A stretch of DNA of 64,000 nt from Pristionchus mayeri (taxonomy: Eukaryota; Nematoda; Chromadorea; Rhabditida; Neodiplogasteridae): assembly GCA_036245805.1 (NCBI GenBank), contig BTRK01000004.1, forward strand, positions 48,052,690 through 48,116,689. Direction: 5' to 3'. The notes under the pieces are model-generated. The model was given only the letters and a program-made list of their open reading frames with translations, had not been told where the DNA came from and did not search any database. Shown here one piece after another: positions 1 through 12,900 of this stretch (positions within the stretch are counted from its first letter, which is position 1; each line of letters opens with the position of its first letter). A program made the translations under genes and the position numbers.

Positions 1-3000
1 CCGCTTGATCCAGCTCCTAAACCTAAGCGTATTGGGGCTTTGGACTCGGGAAGGGGGTAATTTTTCATCAAAAGTGTCATATCGGGCCGGTGAAAAATTC
101 GATTCGGAGGCCAACATGAGGTCAATGAGACGTGAGAATAAGAAGTTAAGGAGATTCTGATGTGCTTTTCATAATGCCCACTTGATCCAGCTCCTAAACC
201 TAAGCGTTTTGGGGTTTGGTCTCGGGAAGGGGGTGATTTTTCATCAAAAGTGTCATATCGGACCGGTGAAAAAATCGATTCGGAGGCGAACATGAGGTCA
301 ATAAGACATCTAAATATGAACGTAAGGAGATTTTGAGGTGCATTTCATAATGCCACTTGATCCCGCTCATAAACCTAAGCGTATTGGGGCTTTGGACTCG
401 GGAAGTGGGTGATTTTTCATCAAAAGTGTCATATCGGGCCGGTGAAAAAATCGATTCGGAGGCCAACATGAGGTCAAGGAGAAGTAAAAATAAGAAGTTA
501 AGGAGATTTTGAGGTGCTTTTCATAATGCCCGCTTGATCCAGCTCCTAACCCTAAGCGTATTGGGGCTTTGGACTCGGGAAGGGGGTGATTTTTTATCAA
601 AAGTGTCATATCGGGCCGGTGAAAAAATCAATTCGGAGGCCAACATGAGGTCAAGGAGAAGTAAAAATAAGAAGTTAAGGAGATTTTGAGGTGCTTTTCA
701 TAATGCCCGCTTGATCCAGCTCCTAAACCTAAGCGTATTGGGGCTTTGGACTCGGGAAGGGGGTAATTTTTCATCAAAAGTGTCATATCGGGCCGGTGAA
801 AAATTCGATTCGGAGGCCAACATGAGGTCAATGAGACGTGAGAATAAGAAGTTAAGGAGATTCTGATGTGCTTTTCATAATGCCCACTTGATCCAGCTCC
901 TAAACCTAAGCGTTTTGGGGTTTGGTCTCGGGAAGGGGGTGATTTTTCATCAAAAGTGTCATATCGGACCGGTGAAAAAATCGATTCGGAGGCGAACATG
1001 AGGTCAATAAGACATCTAAATATGAACGTAAGGAGATTTTGAGGTGCATTTCATAATGCCACTTGATCCCGCTCATAAACCTAAGCGTATTGGGGCTTTG
1101 GACTCGGGAAGTGGGTGATTTTTCATCAAAAGTGTCATATCGGGCCGGTGAAAAAATCGATTCGGAGGCCAACATGAGGTCAAGGAGAAGTAAAAATAAG
1201 AAGTTAAGGAGATTTTGAGGTGCTTTTCATAATGCCCGCTTGATCCAGCTCCTAACCCTAAGCGTATTGGGGCTTTGGACTCGGGAAGGGGGTGATTTTT
1301 TATCAAAAGTGTCATATCGGGCCGGTGAAAAAATCAATTCGGAGGCCAACATGAGGTCAAGGAGAAGTAAAAATAAGAAGTTAAGGAGATTTTGAGGTGC
1401 TTTTCATAATGCCCGCTTGATCCAGCTCCTAACCCTAAGCGTATTGGGGCTTTGGACTCGGGAAGGGGGTGATTTTTTATCAAAAGTGTCATATCATGCC
1501 GGTAAAAAAATCGATTCGGAGGGGAACATGAGGTCAATAAGACATCTAAATATGAACGTAAGGAGATTTTGAGGTGCATTTCATAATGCCACTTGATCCC
1601 GCTCATAAACCTAAGCGTATTGGGGCTTTGGACTCGGGAAGTGGGTGATTTTTCATCAAAAGTGTCATATCGGGCCGGTGAAAAAATCGATTCGGAGGCC
1701 AACATGAGGTCAAGGAGAAGTAAAAATAAGAAGTAAGGAGATTTTGAGGTGCATTTCATAATGCCACTTGATCCCGCTCATAAACCTAAGCGTATTGGGG
1801 CTTTGGACTCGGGAAGTGGGTGATTTTTCATCAAAAGTGTCATATCGGGCCGGTGAAAAAATCGATTCGGAGGCCAACATGAGGTCAAGGAGAAGTAAAA
1901 ATAAGAAGTTAAGGAGATTTTGAGGTGCTTTTCATAATGCCCGCTTGATCCAGCTCCTAACCCTAAGCGTATTGGGGCTTTGGACTCGGGAAGGGGGTAA
2001 TTTTTCATCAAAAGTGTCATATCGGGCCGGTGAAAAAATCAATTCGGAGGCCAACATGAGGTCAAGGAGAAGTAAAAATAAGAAGTTAAGGAGATTTTGA
2101 GGTGCTTTTCATAATGCCCGCTTGATCCAGCTCCTAACCCTAAGCGTATTGGGGCTTTGGACTCGGGAAGGGGGTGATTTTTTATCAAAAGTGTCATATC
2201 ATGCCGGTGAAAAAAATCGATTCGGAGGGGAACATGAGGTCAATAAGACATCTAAATATGAACGTAAGGAGATTTTGAGGTGCATTTCATAATGCCACTT
2301 GATCCCGCTCATAAACCTAAGCGTATTGGGGCTTTGGACTCGGGAAGTGGGTGATTTTTCATCAAAAGTGTCATATCGGGCCGGTGAAAAAATCGATTCG
2401 GAGGCCAACATGAGGTCAAGGAGAAGTAAAAATAAGAAGTTAAGGAGATTTTGAGGTGCTTTTCATAATGCCCGCTTGATCCAGCTCCTAACCCTAAGCG
2501 TATTGGGGCTTTGGACTCGGGAAGGGGGTGATTTTTCATCAAAAGCGTCATATCGGGCCGGTGAAAAAATCGATTCGGAGGCCAACATGAGGTCAAGGAG
2601 AAGTAAAAATAAGAAGTTAAGGAGATTTTGAGGTGCTTTTCATAATGCCCGCTTGATCCAGCTCCTAACCCTAAGCGTATTGGGGCTTTGGACTCGGGAA
2701 GGGGGTAATTTTTCATCAAAAGTGTCATATCGGGCCGGTGAAAAATTCGATTCGGAGGCCAACATGAGGTCAATGAGACGTGAGAATAAGAAGTTAAGGA
2801 GATTCTGATGTGCTTTTCATAATGCCCACTTGATCCAGCTCCTAAACCTAAGCGTTTTGGGGTTTGGTCTCGGGAAGGGGGTGATTTTTCCATCAAAAGT
2901 GTCATATCGGACCGGTGAAAAAATCGATTCGGAGGCGAACATGAGGTCAATAAGACATCTAAATATGAACATAAGGAGATTTTGAGGTGCATTTCATAAT

Positions 3001-3965
3001 GCCACTTGATCCCGCTCATAAACCTAAGCGTATTGGGGCTTTGGACTCGGGAAGTGGGTGATTTTTCATCAAAAGTGTCATATCGGGCCGGTGAAAAAAT
3101 CGATTCGGAGGCCAACATGAGGTCAAGGAGAAGTAAAAATAAGAAGTTAAGGAGATTTTGAGGTGCTTTTCATAATGCCCGCTTGATCCAGCTCCTAACC
3201 CTAAGCGTATTGGGGCTTTGGACTCGGGAAGGGGGTGATTTTTTATCAAAAGTGTCATATCGGGCCGGTGAAAAAATCAATTCGGAGGCCAACATGAGGT
3301 CAAGGAGAAGTAAAAATAAGAAGTTAAGGAGATTTTGAGGTGCTTTTCATAATGCCCGCTTGATCCAGCTCCTAACCCTAAGCGTATTGGGGCTTTGGAC
3401 TCGGGAAGGGGGTGATTTTTTATCAAAAGTGTCATATCATCCCGGTAAAAAAATCGATTCGGAGGCGAACATGAGGTCAATAAGACATCTAAATATGAAC
3501 GTAAGGAGATTTTGAGGTGCATTTCATAATGCCACTTGATCCCGCTCATAAACCTAAGCGTATTGGGGCTTTGGACTCGGGAAGTGGGTGATTTTTCATC
3601 AAAAGTGTCATATCGGGCCGGTGAAAAAATCGATTCGGAGGCCAACATGAGGTCAAGGAGAAGTAAAAATAAGAAGTTAAGGAGATTTTGAGGTGCTTTT
3701 CATAATGCCCGCTTGATCCAGCTCCTAACCCTAAGCGTATTGGGGCTTTGGACTCGGGAAGGGGGTGATTTTTTATCAAAAGTGTCATATCGGGCCGGTG
3801 AAAAAATCAATTCGGAGGCCAACATGAGGTCAAGGAGAAGTAAAAATAAGAAGTTAAGGAGATTTTGAGGTGCTTTTCATAGTGCCCGCTTGATCCAGCT
3901 CCTAACCCTAAGCGTATTGGGGCTTTGGACTCGGGAAGGGGGTGATTTTTTATCAAAAGTGTCAT
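1..3965. repeat. 177-bp satellite array, indel-rich left segment
   Basis: Head-to-tail copies of a ~177-bp monomer. Copies here alternate between 176 and 177 bp, mostly because of a missing C in aatgcccactt (read as aatgccactt) and other one-base indels such as gaagtaagg near 1,731 and an extra C near 2,890. These indels break the minus-strand reading frame every few hundred bases. A four-monomer unit of 706 bp is present twice in tandem (1-706 and 707-1,412), apparently without a difference. Part of it, marked by gtgaaaaattcg at 91, 797 and 2,739, returns a third time. A 530-bp three-monomer repeat is visible around 3,016-3,790. No gene is supported. Inference: this part is less homogenised, so older or nearer an array edge, than the next 18 kb. 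Confidence 0.95.
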
Positions 3966-6900
3966 CATGCCGGTAAAAAAATCGATTCGGAGGCCAACAT
4001 GAGGTCAAGGAGAAGTAAAAATAAGAAGTTAAGGAGATTTTGAGGTGCTTTTCATAATGCCCACTTGATCCCGCTCCTAAACCTAAGCGTATTGGGGCTT
4101 TGGACTCGCGAAGAGGGTGATTTTTCATCAAAAGTGTCATATCGGGCCGGTGAAAAAATCGATTCGGAGGCCAACATGAGGTCAAGGAGAAGTAAAAATA
4201 AGAAGTTAAGGAGATTTTGAGGTGCTTTTCATAATGCCCGCTTGATCCAGCTCCTAACCCTAAGCGTATTGGGGCTTTGGACTCGGGAAGGGGGTGATTT
4301 TTTATCAAAAGTGTCATATCATGCCGGTAAAAAAATCGATTCGGAGGCCAACATGAGGTCAAGGAGAAGTAAAAATAAGAAGTTAAGGAGATTTTGAGGT
4401 GCTTTTCATAATGCCCACTTGATCCCGCTCCTAAACCTAAGCGTATTGGGGCTTTGGACTCGGGAAGGGGGTGATTTTTTATCAAAAGTGTTATATCATG
4501 CCGGTAAAAAAATCGATTCGGAGGCCAACATGAGGTCAAGGAGAAGTAAAAATAAGAAGTTAAGGAGATTTTGAGGTGCTTTTCATAATGCCCACTTGAT
4601 CCCGCTCCTAAACCTAAGCGTATTGGGGCTTTGGACTCGCGAAGAGGGTGATTTTTCATCAAAAGTGTCATATCGGGCCGGTGAAAAAATCTATTCGGAG
4701 GCCAACATGAGGTCAAGGAGAAGTAAAAATAAGAAGTTAAGGAGATTTTGAGGTGCTTTTCATAATGCCCACTTGATCCCGCTCCTAAACCTAAGCGTAT
4801 TGGGGCTTTGGACTCGGGAAGGGGGTGATTTTTTATCAAAAGTGTTATATCATGCCGGTAAAAAAATCGATTCGGAGGCCAACATGAGGTCAAGGAGAAG
4901 TAAAAATAAGAAGTTAAGGAGATTTTGAGGTGCTTTTCATAATGCCCACTTGATCCCGCTCCTAAACCTAAGCGTATTGGGGCTTTGGACTCGCGAAGAG
5001 GGTGATTTTTCATCAAAAGTGTCATATCGGGCCGGTGAAAAAATCGATTCGGAGGCCAACATGAGGTCAAGGAGAAGTAAAAATAAGAAGTTAAGGAGAT
5101 TTTGAGGTGGTTTTCATAATGCCCGCTTGATCCAGCTCCTAACCCTAAGCGTATTGGGGCTTTGGACTCGGGAAGGGGGTGATTTTTTATCAAAAGTGTC
5201 ATCATGCCGGTAAAAAAATCGATTCGGAGGCCAACATGAGGTCAAGGAGAAGTAAAAATAAGAAGTTAAGGAGATTTTGAGGTGCTTTTCATAATGCCCA
5301 CTTGATCCCGCTCCTAAACCTAAGCGTATTGGGGCTTTGGACTCGCGAAGAGGGTGATTTTTCATCAAAAGTGTCATATCGGGCCGGTGAAAAAATCGAT
5401 TCGGAGGCCAACATGAGGTCAAGGAGAAGTAAAAATAAGAAGTTAAGGAGATTTTGAGGTGCTTTTCATAATGCCCGCTTGATCCAGCTCCTAACCCTAA
5501 GCGTATTGGGGCTTTGGACTCGGGAAGGGGGTGATTTTTTATCAAAAGTGTCATATCATGCCGGTAAAAAAATCGATTCGGAGGCCAACATGAGGTCAAG
5601 GAGAAGTAAAAATAAGAAGTTAAGGAGATTTTGAGGTGCTTTTCATAATGCCCACTTGATCCCGCTCCTAAACCTAAGCGTATTGGGGCTTTGGACTCGG
5701 GAAGGGGGTGATTTTTTATCAAAAGTGTTATATCATGCCGGTAAAAAAATCGATTCGGAGGCTAACATGAGGTCAAGGAGAAGTAAAAATAAGAAGTTAA
5801 GGAGATTTTGAGGTGCTTTTCATAATGCCCACTTGATCCCGCTCCTAAACCTAAGCGTATTGGGGCTTTGGACTCGCGAAGAGGGTGATTTTTCATCAGA
5901 AGTGTCATATCGGGCCGGTGAAAAAATCGATTCGAAGGCCAACATGAGGTCAAGGAGAGGTAAAAATAAGAAGTTAAGGAGATTTTGAGGTGCTTTTCAT
6001 AATGCCCGCTTGATCCAGCTCCTAACCCTAAGCGTATTGAGGCTTTGGACTCGGGAAGGGGGTGATTTTTTATCAAAAGTGTCATATCATGCCGGTAAAA
6101 AAATCGATTCGGAGGCCAACACGAGGTCACTGAGACGTAAAAATAAGAAGTTAAGGAGATTGTGAGGTGCTTTTCATAATGCCCACTTGATCCCGCTCCT
6201 AAACCTAAGCGTATTGGGGCTTTGGACTCGCGAAGAGGGTGATTTTTCATCAAAAGTGTCATATCGGGCCGGTGAAAAAATCGATTCGGAGGCCAACATG
6301 AGGTCAAGGAGAAGTAAAAATAAAAAGTTAAGGAGATTTTGAGGTGCTTTTCATAATGCCCACTTGATCCCGCTCCTAAACCTAAGCGTATTGGGGCTTT
6401 GGACTCGCGAAGAGGGTGATTTTTCATCAAAAGTGTCATATCGGGCCGGTGAAAAAATCGATTCGGAGGCCAACATGAGGTCAAGGAGAAGTAAAAATAA
6501 GAAGTTAAAGAGATTTTGAGGTGCTTTTCATAATGCCCGCTTGATCCAGCTCCTAACCCTAAGCGTATTGAGGCTTTGGACTCGGGAAGGGGGTGATTTT
6601 TTATCAAAAGTGTCATATCATGCCGGTAAAAAAATCGATTCGGAGGCCAACACGAGGTCACTGAGACGTAAAAATAAGAAGTTAAGGAGATTGTGAGGTG
6701 CTTTTCATAATGCCCACTTGATCCCGCTCCTAAACCTAAGCGTATTGGGGCTTTGGACTCGCGAAGAGGGTGATTTTTCATCAAAAGTGTCATATCGGGC
6801 CGGTGAAAAAATCGATTCGGAGGCCAACATGAGGTCAAGAAGAAGTAAAAATAAGAAGTTAAGGAGATTTTGAGGTGCTTTTCATAATGCCCACTTGATC

Positions 6901-9900
6901 CCGCTCCTAAACCTAAGCGTATTGGGGCTTTGGACTCGCGAAGAGGGTGATTTTTCATCAAAAGTGTCATATCGGGCCGGTGAAAAAATCGATTCGGAGG
7001 CCAACATGAGGTCAAGGAGAAGTAAAAATAAGAAGTTAAGGAGATTTTGAGGTGCTTTTCATAATGCCCGCTTGATCCAGCTCCTAACCCTAAGCGTATT
7101 GGGGCTTTGGACTCGGGAAGGGGGTGATTTTTTATCAAAAGTGTCATATCATGCCGGTAAAAAAATCGATTCGGAGGCCAACATGAGGTCAAGGAGAAGT
7201 AAAAATAAGAAGTTAAGGAGATTTTGAGGTGCTTTTCATAATGCCCACTTGATCCCGCTCCTAAACCTAAGCGTATTGGGGCTTTGGACTCGGGAAGGGG
7301 GTGATTTTTTATCAAAAGTGTTATATCATGCCGGTAAAAAAATCGATTCGGAGGCCAACATGAGGTCAAGGAGAAGTAAAAATAAGAAGTTAAGGAGATT
7401 TTGAGGTGCTTTTCATAATGCCCACTTGATCCCGCTCCTAAACCTAAGCGTATTGGGGCTTTGGACTCGCGAAGAGGGTGATTTTTCATCAAAAGTGTCA
7501 TATCGGGCCGGTGAAAAAATCGATTCGGAGGCCAACATGAGGTCAAGGAGAAGTAAAAATAAGAAGTTAAGGAGATTTTGAGGTGCTTTTCATAATGCCC
7601 GCTTGATCCAGCTCCTAACCCTAAGCGTATTGGGGCTTTGGACTCGGGAAGGGGGTGATTTTTTATCAAAAGTGTCATATCATGCCGGTAAAAAAATCGA
7701 TTCGGAGGCCAACATGAGGTCAAGGAGAAGTAAAAATAAGAAGTTAAGGAGATTTTGAGGTGCTTTTCATAATGCCCACTTGATCCCGCTCCTAAACCTA
7801 AGCGTATTGGGGCTTTGGACTCGCGAAGAGGGTGATTTTTCATCAAAAGTGTCATATCGGGCCGGTGAAAAAATCGATTCGGAGGCCAACATGAGGTCAA
7901 GGAGAAGTAAAAATAAGAAGTTAAGGAGATTTTGAGGTGCTTTTCATAATGCCCGCTTGATCCAGCTCCTAACCCTAAGCGTATTGAGGCTTTGGACTCG
8001 GGAAGGGGGTGATTTTTTATCAAAAGTGTCATATCATGCCGGTAAAAAAATCGATTCGGAGGCCAACACGAGGTCACTGAGACGTAAAAATAAGAAGTTA
8101 AGGAGATTGTGAGGTGCTTTTCATAATGCCCACTTGATCCCGCTCCTAAACCTAAGCGTATTGGGGCTTTGGACTCGCGAAGAGGGTGATTTTTCATCAA
8201 AAGTGTCATATCGGGCCGGTGAAAAAATCGATTCGGAGGCCAACATGAGGTCAAGGAGAAGTAAAAATAAGAAGTTAAGGAGATTTTGAGGTGCTTTTCA
8301 TAATGCCCACTTGATCCCGCTCCTAAACCTAAGCGTATTGGGGCTTTGGACTCGCGAAGAGGGTGATTTTTCATCAAAAGTGTCATATCGGGCCGGTGAA
8401 AAAATCGATTCGGAGGCCAACATGAGGTCAAGGAGAAGTAAAAATAAGAAGTTAAGGAGATTTTGAGGTGCTTTTCATAATGCCCACTTGATCCCGCTCC
8501 TAAACCTAAGCGTATTGGGGCTTTGGACTCGGGAAGGGGGTGATTTTTTATCAAAAGTGTCATATCATGCCGGTAAAAAAATCGATTCGGAGGCCAACAT
8601 GAGGTCAAGGAGAAGTAAAAATAAGAAGTTAAGGAGATTTTGAGGTGCTTTTCATAATGCCCGCTTGATCCAGCTCCTAACCCTAAGCGTATTGAGGCTT
8701 TGGACTCGGGAAGGGGGTGATTTTTTATCAAAAGTGTCATATCATGCCGGTAAAAAAATCGATTCGGAGGCCAACACGAGGTCACTGAGACGTAAAAATA
8801 AGAAGTTAAGGAGATTGTGAGGTGCTTTTCATAATGCCCACTTGATCCCGCTCCTAAACCTAAGCGTATTGGGGCTTTGGACTCGCGAAGAGGGTGATTT
8901 TTCATCAAAAGTGTCATATCGGGCCGGTGAAAAAATCGATTCGGAGGCCAACATGAGGTCAAGGAGAAGTAAAAATAAGAAGTTAAGGAGATTTTGAGGT
9001 GCTTTTCATAATGCCCACTTGATCCCGCTCCTAAACCTAAGCGTATTGGGGCTTTGGACTCGCGAAGAGGGTGATTTTTCATCAAAAGTGTCATATCGGG
9101 CCGGTGAAAAAATCGATTCGGAGGCCAACATGAGGTCAAGGAGAAGTAAAAATAAGAAGTTAAGGAGATTTTGAGGTGCTTTTCATAATGCCCGCTTGAT
9201 CCAGCTCCTAACCCTAAGCGTATTGGGGCTTTGGACTCGGGAAGGGGGTGATTTTTTATCAAAAGTGTCATATCATGCCGGTAAAAAAATCGATTCGGAG
9301 GCCAACATGAGGTCAAGGAGAAGTAAAAATAAGAAGTTAAGGAGATTTTGAGGTGCTTTTCATAATGCCCACTTGATCCCGCTCCTAAACCTAAGCGTAT
9401 TGGGGCTTTGGACTCGCGAAGAGGGTGATTTTTCATCAAAAGTGTCATATCGGGCCGGTGAAAAAATCGATTCGGAGGCCAACATGAGGTCAAGGAGAAG
9501 TAAAAATAAGAAGTTAAGGAGATTTTGAGGTGCTTTTCATAATGCCCGCTTGATCCAGCTCCTAACCCTAAGCGTATTGAGGCTTTGGACTCGGGAAGGG
9601 GGTGATTTTTTATCAAAAGTGTCATATCATGCCGGTAAAAAAATCGATTCGGAGGCCAACACGAGGTCACTGAGACGTAAAAATAAGAAGTTAAGGAGAT
9701 TGTGAGGTGCTTTTCATAATGCCCACTTGATCCCGCTCCTAAACCTAAGCGTATTGGGGCTTTGGACTCGCGAAGAGGGTGATTTTTCATCAAAAGTGTC
9801 ATATCGGGCCGGTGAAAAAATCGATTCGGAGGCCAACATGAGGTCAAGGAGAAGTAAAAATAAGAAGTTAAGGAGATTTTGAGGTGCTTTTCATAATGCC

Positions 9901-12900
9901 CACTTGATCCCGCTCCTAAACCTAAGCGTATTGGGGCTTTGGACTCGCGAAGAGGGTGATTTTTCATCAAAAGTGTCATATCGGGCCGGTGAAAAAATCG
10001 ATTCGGAGGCCAACATGAGGTCAAGGAGAAGTAAAAATAAGAAGTTAAGGAGATTTTGAGGTGCTTTTCATAATGCCCACTTGATCCCGCTCCTAAACCT
10101 AAGCGTATTGGGGCTTTGGACTCGGGAAGGGGGTGATTTTTTATCAAAAGTGTCATATCATGCCGGTAAAAAAATCGATTCGGAGGCCAACATGAGGTCA
10201 AGGAGAAGTAAAAATAAGAAGTTAAGGAGATTTTGAGGTGCTTTTCATAATGCCCGCTTGATCCAGCTCCTAACCCTAAGCGTATTGAGGCTTTGGACTC
10301 GGGAAGGGGGTGATTTTTTATCAAAAGTGTCATATCATGCCGGTAAAAAAATCGATTCGGAGGCCAACACGAGGTCACTGAGACGTAAAAATAAGAAGTT
10401 AAGGAGATTGTGAGGTGCTTTTCATAATGCCCACTTGATCCCGCTCCTAAACCTAAGCGTATTGGGGCTTTGGACTCGCGAAGAGGGTGATTTTTCATCA
10501 AAAGTGTCATATCGGGCCGGTGAAAAAATCGATTCGGAGGCCAACATGAGGTCAAGGAGAAGTAAAAATAAGAAGTTAAGGAGATTTTGAGGTGCTTTTC
10601 ATAATGCCCACTTGATCCCGCTCCTAAACCTAAGCGTATTGGGGCTTTGGACTCGCGAAGAGGGTGATTTTTCATCAAAAGTGTCATATCGGGCCGGTGA
10701 AAAAATCGATTCGGAGGCCAACATGAGGTCAAGGAGAAGTAAAAATAAGAAGTTAAGGAGATTTTGAGGTGCTTTTCATAATGCCCACTTGATCCCGCTC
10801 CTAAACCTAAGCGTATTGGGGCTTTGGACTCGGGAAGGGGGTGATTTTTTATCAAAAGTGTCATATCATGCCGGTAAAAAAATCGATTCGGAGGCCAACA
10901 TGAGGTCAAGGAGAAGTAAAAATAAGAAGTTAAGGAGATTTTGAGGTGCTTTTCATAATGCCCACTTGATCCCGCTCCTAAACCTAAGCGTATTGGGGCT
11001 TTGGACTCGGGAAGGGGGTGATTTTTTATCAAAAGTGTCATATCATGCCGGTAAAAAAATCGATTCGGAGGCCAACATGAGGTCAAGGAGAAGTAAAAAT
11101 AAGAAGTTAAGGAGATTTTGAGGTGCTTTTCATAATGCCCACTTGATCCCGCTCCTAAACCTAAGCGTATTGGGGCTTTGGACTCGCGAAGAGGGTGATT
11201 TTTCATCAAAAGTGTCATATCGGGCCGGTGAAAAAATCGATTCGGAGGCCAACATGAGGTCAAGGAGAAGTAAAAATAAGAAGTTAAGGAGATTTTGAGG
11301 TGCTTTTCATAATGCCCGCTTGATCCAGCTCCTAACCCTAAGCGTATTGAGGCTTTGGACTCGGGAAGGGGGTGATTTTTTATCAAAAGTGTTATATCAT
11401 GCCGGTAAAAAAATCGATTCGGAGGCTAACATGAGGTCAAGGAGAAGTAAAAATAAGAAGTTAAGGAGATTTTGAGGTGCTTTTCATAATGCCCACTTGA
11501 TCCCGCTCCTAAACCTAAGCGTATTGGGGCTTTGGACTCGCGAAGAGGGTGATTTTTCATCAAAAGTGTCATATCGGGCCGGTGAAAAAATCGATTCGAA
11601 GGCCAACATGAGGTCAAGGAGAAGTAAAAATAAGAAGTTAAGGAGATTTTGAGGTGCTTTTCATAATGCCCGCTTGATCCAGCTCCTAACCCTAAGCGTA
11701 TTGAGGCTTTGGACTCGGGAAGGGGGTGATTTTTTATCAAAAGTGTTATATCATGCCGGTAAAAAAATCGATTCGGAGGCTAACATGAGGTCAAGGAGAA
11801 GTAAAAATAAGAAGTTAAGGAGATTTTGAGGTGCTTTTCATAATGCCCACTTGATCCCGCTCCTAAACCTAAGCGTATTGGGGCTTTGGACTCGCGAAGA
11901 GGGTGATTTTTCATCAAAAGTGTCATATCGGGCCGGTGAAAAAATCGATTCGAAGGCCAACATGAGGTCAAGGAGAAGTAAAAATAAGAAGTTAAGGAGA
12001 TTTTGAGGTGCTTTTCATAATGCCCGCTTGATCCAGCTCCTAACCCTAAGCGTATTGAGGCTTTGGACTCGGGAAGGGGGTGATTTTTTATCAAAAGTGT
12101 CATATCATGCCGGTAAAAAAATCGATTCGGAGGCCAACACGAGGTCACTGAGACGTAAAAATAAGAAGTTAAGGAGATTGTGAGGTGCTTTTCATAATGC
12201 CCACTTGATCCCGCTCCTAAACCTAAGCGTATTGGGGCTTTGGACTCGCGAAGAGGGTGATTTTTCATCAAAAGTGTCATATCGGGCCGGTGAAAAAATC
12301 GATTCGGAGGCCAACATGAGGTCAAGGAGAAGTAAAAATAAGAAGTTAAGGAGATTTTGAGGTGCTTTTCATAATGCCCGCTTGATCCAGCTCCTAACCC
12401 TAAGCGTATTGGGGCTTTGGACTCGGGAAGGGGGTGATTTTTTATCAAAAGTGTCATATCATGCCGGTAAAAAAATCGATTCGGAGGCCAACATGAGGTC
12501 AAGGAGAAGTAAAAATAAGAAGTTAAGGAGATTTTGAGGTGCTTTTCATAATGCCCACTTGATCCCGCTCCTAAACCTAAGCGTATTGGGGCTTTGGACT
12601 CGCGAAGAGGGTGATTTTTCATCAAAAGTGTCATATCGGGCCGGTGAAAAAATCGATTCGGAGGCCAACATGAGGTCAAGGAGAAGTAAAAATAAGAAGT
12701 TAAAGAGATTTTGAGGTGCTTTTCATAATGCCCGCTTGATCCAGCTCCTAACCCTAAGCGTATTGAGGCTTTGGACTCGGGAAGGGGGTGATTTTTTATC
12801 AAAAGTGTCATATCATGCCGGTAAAAAAATCGATTCGGAGGCCAACACGAGGTCACTGAGACGTAAAAATAAGAAGTTAAGGAGATTGTGAGGTGCTTTT

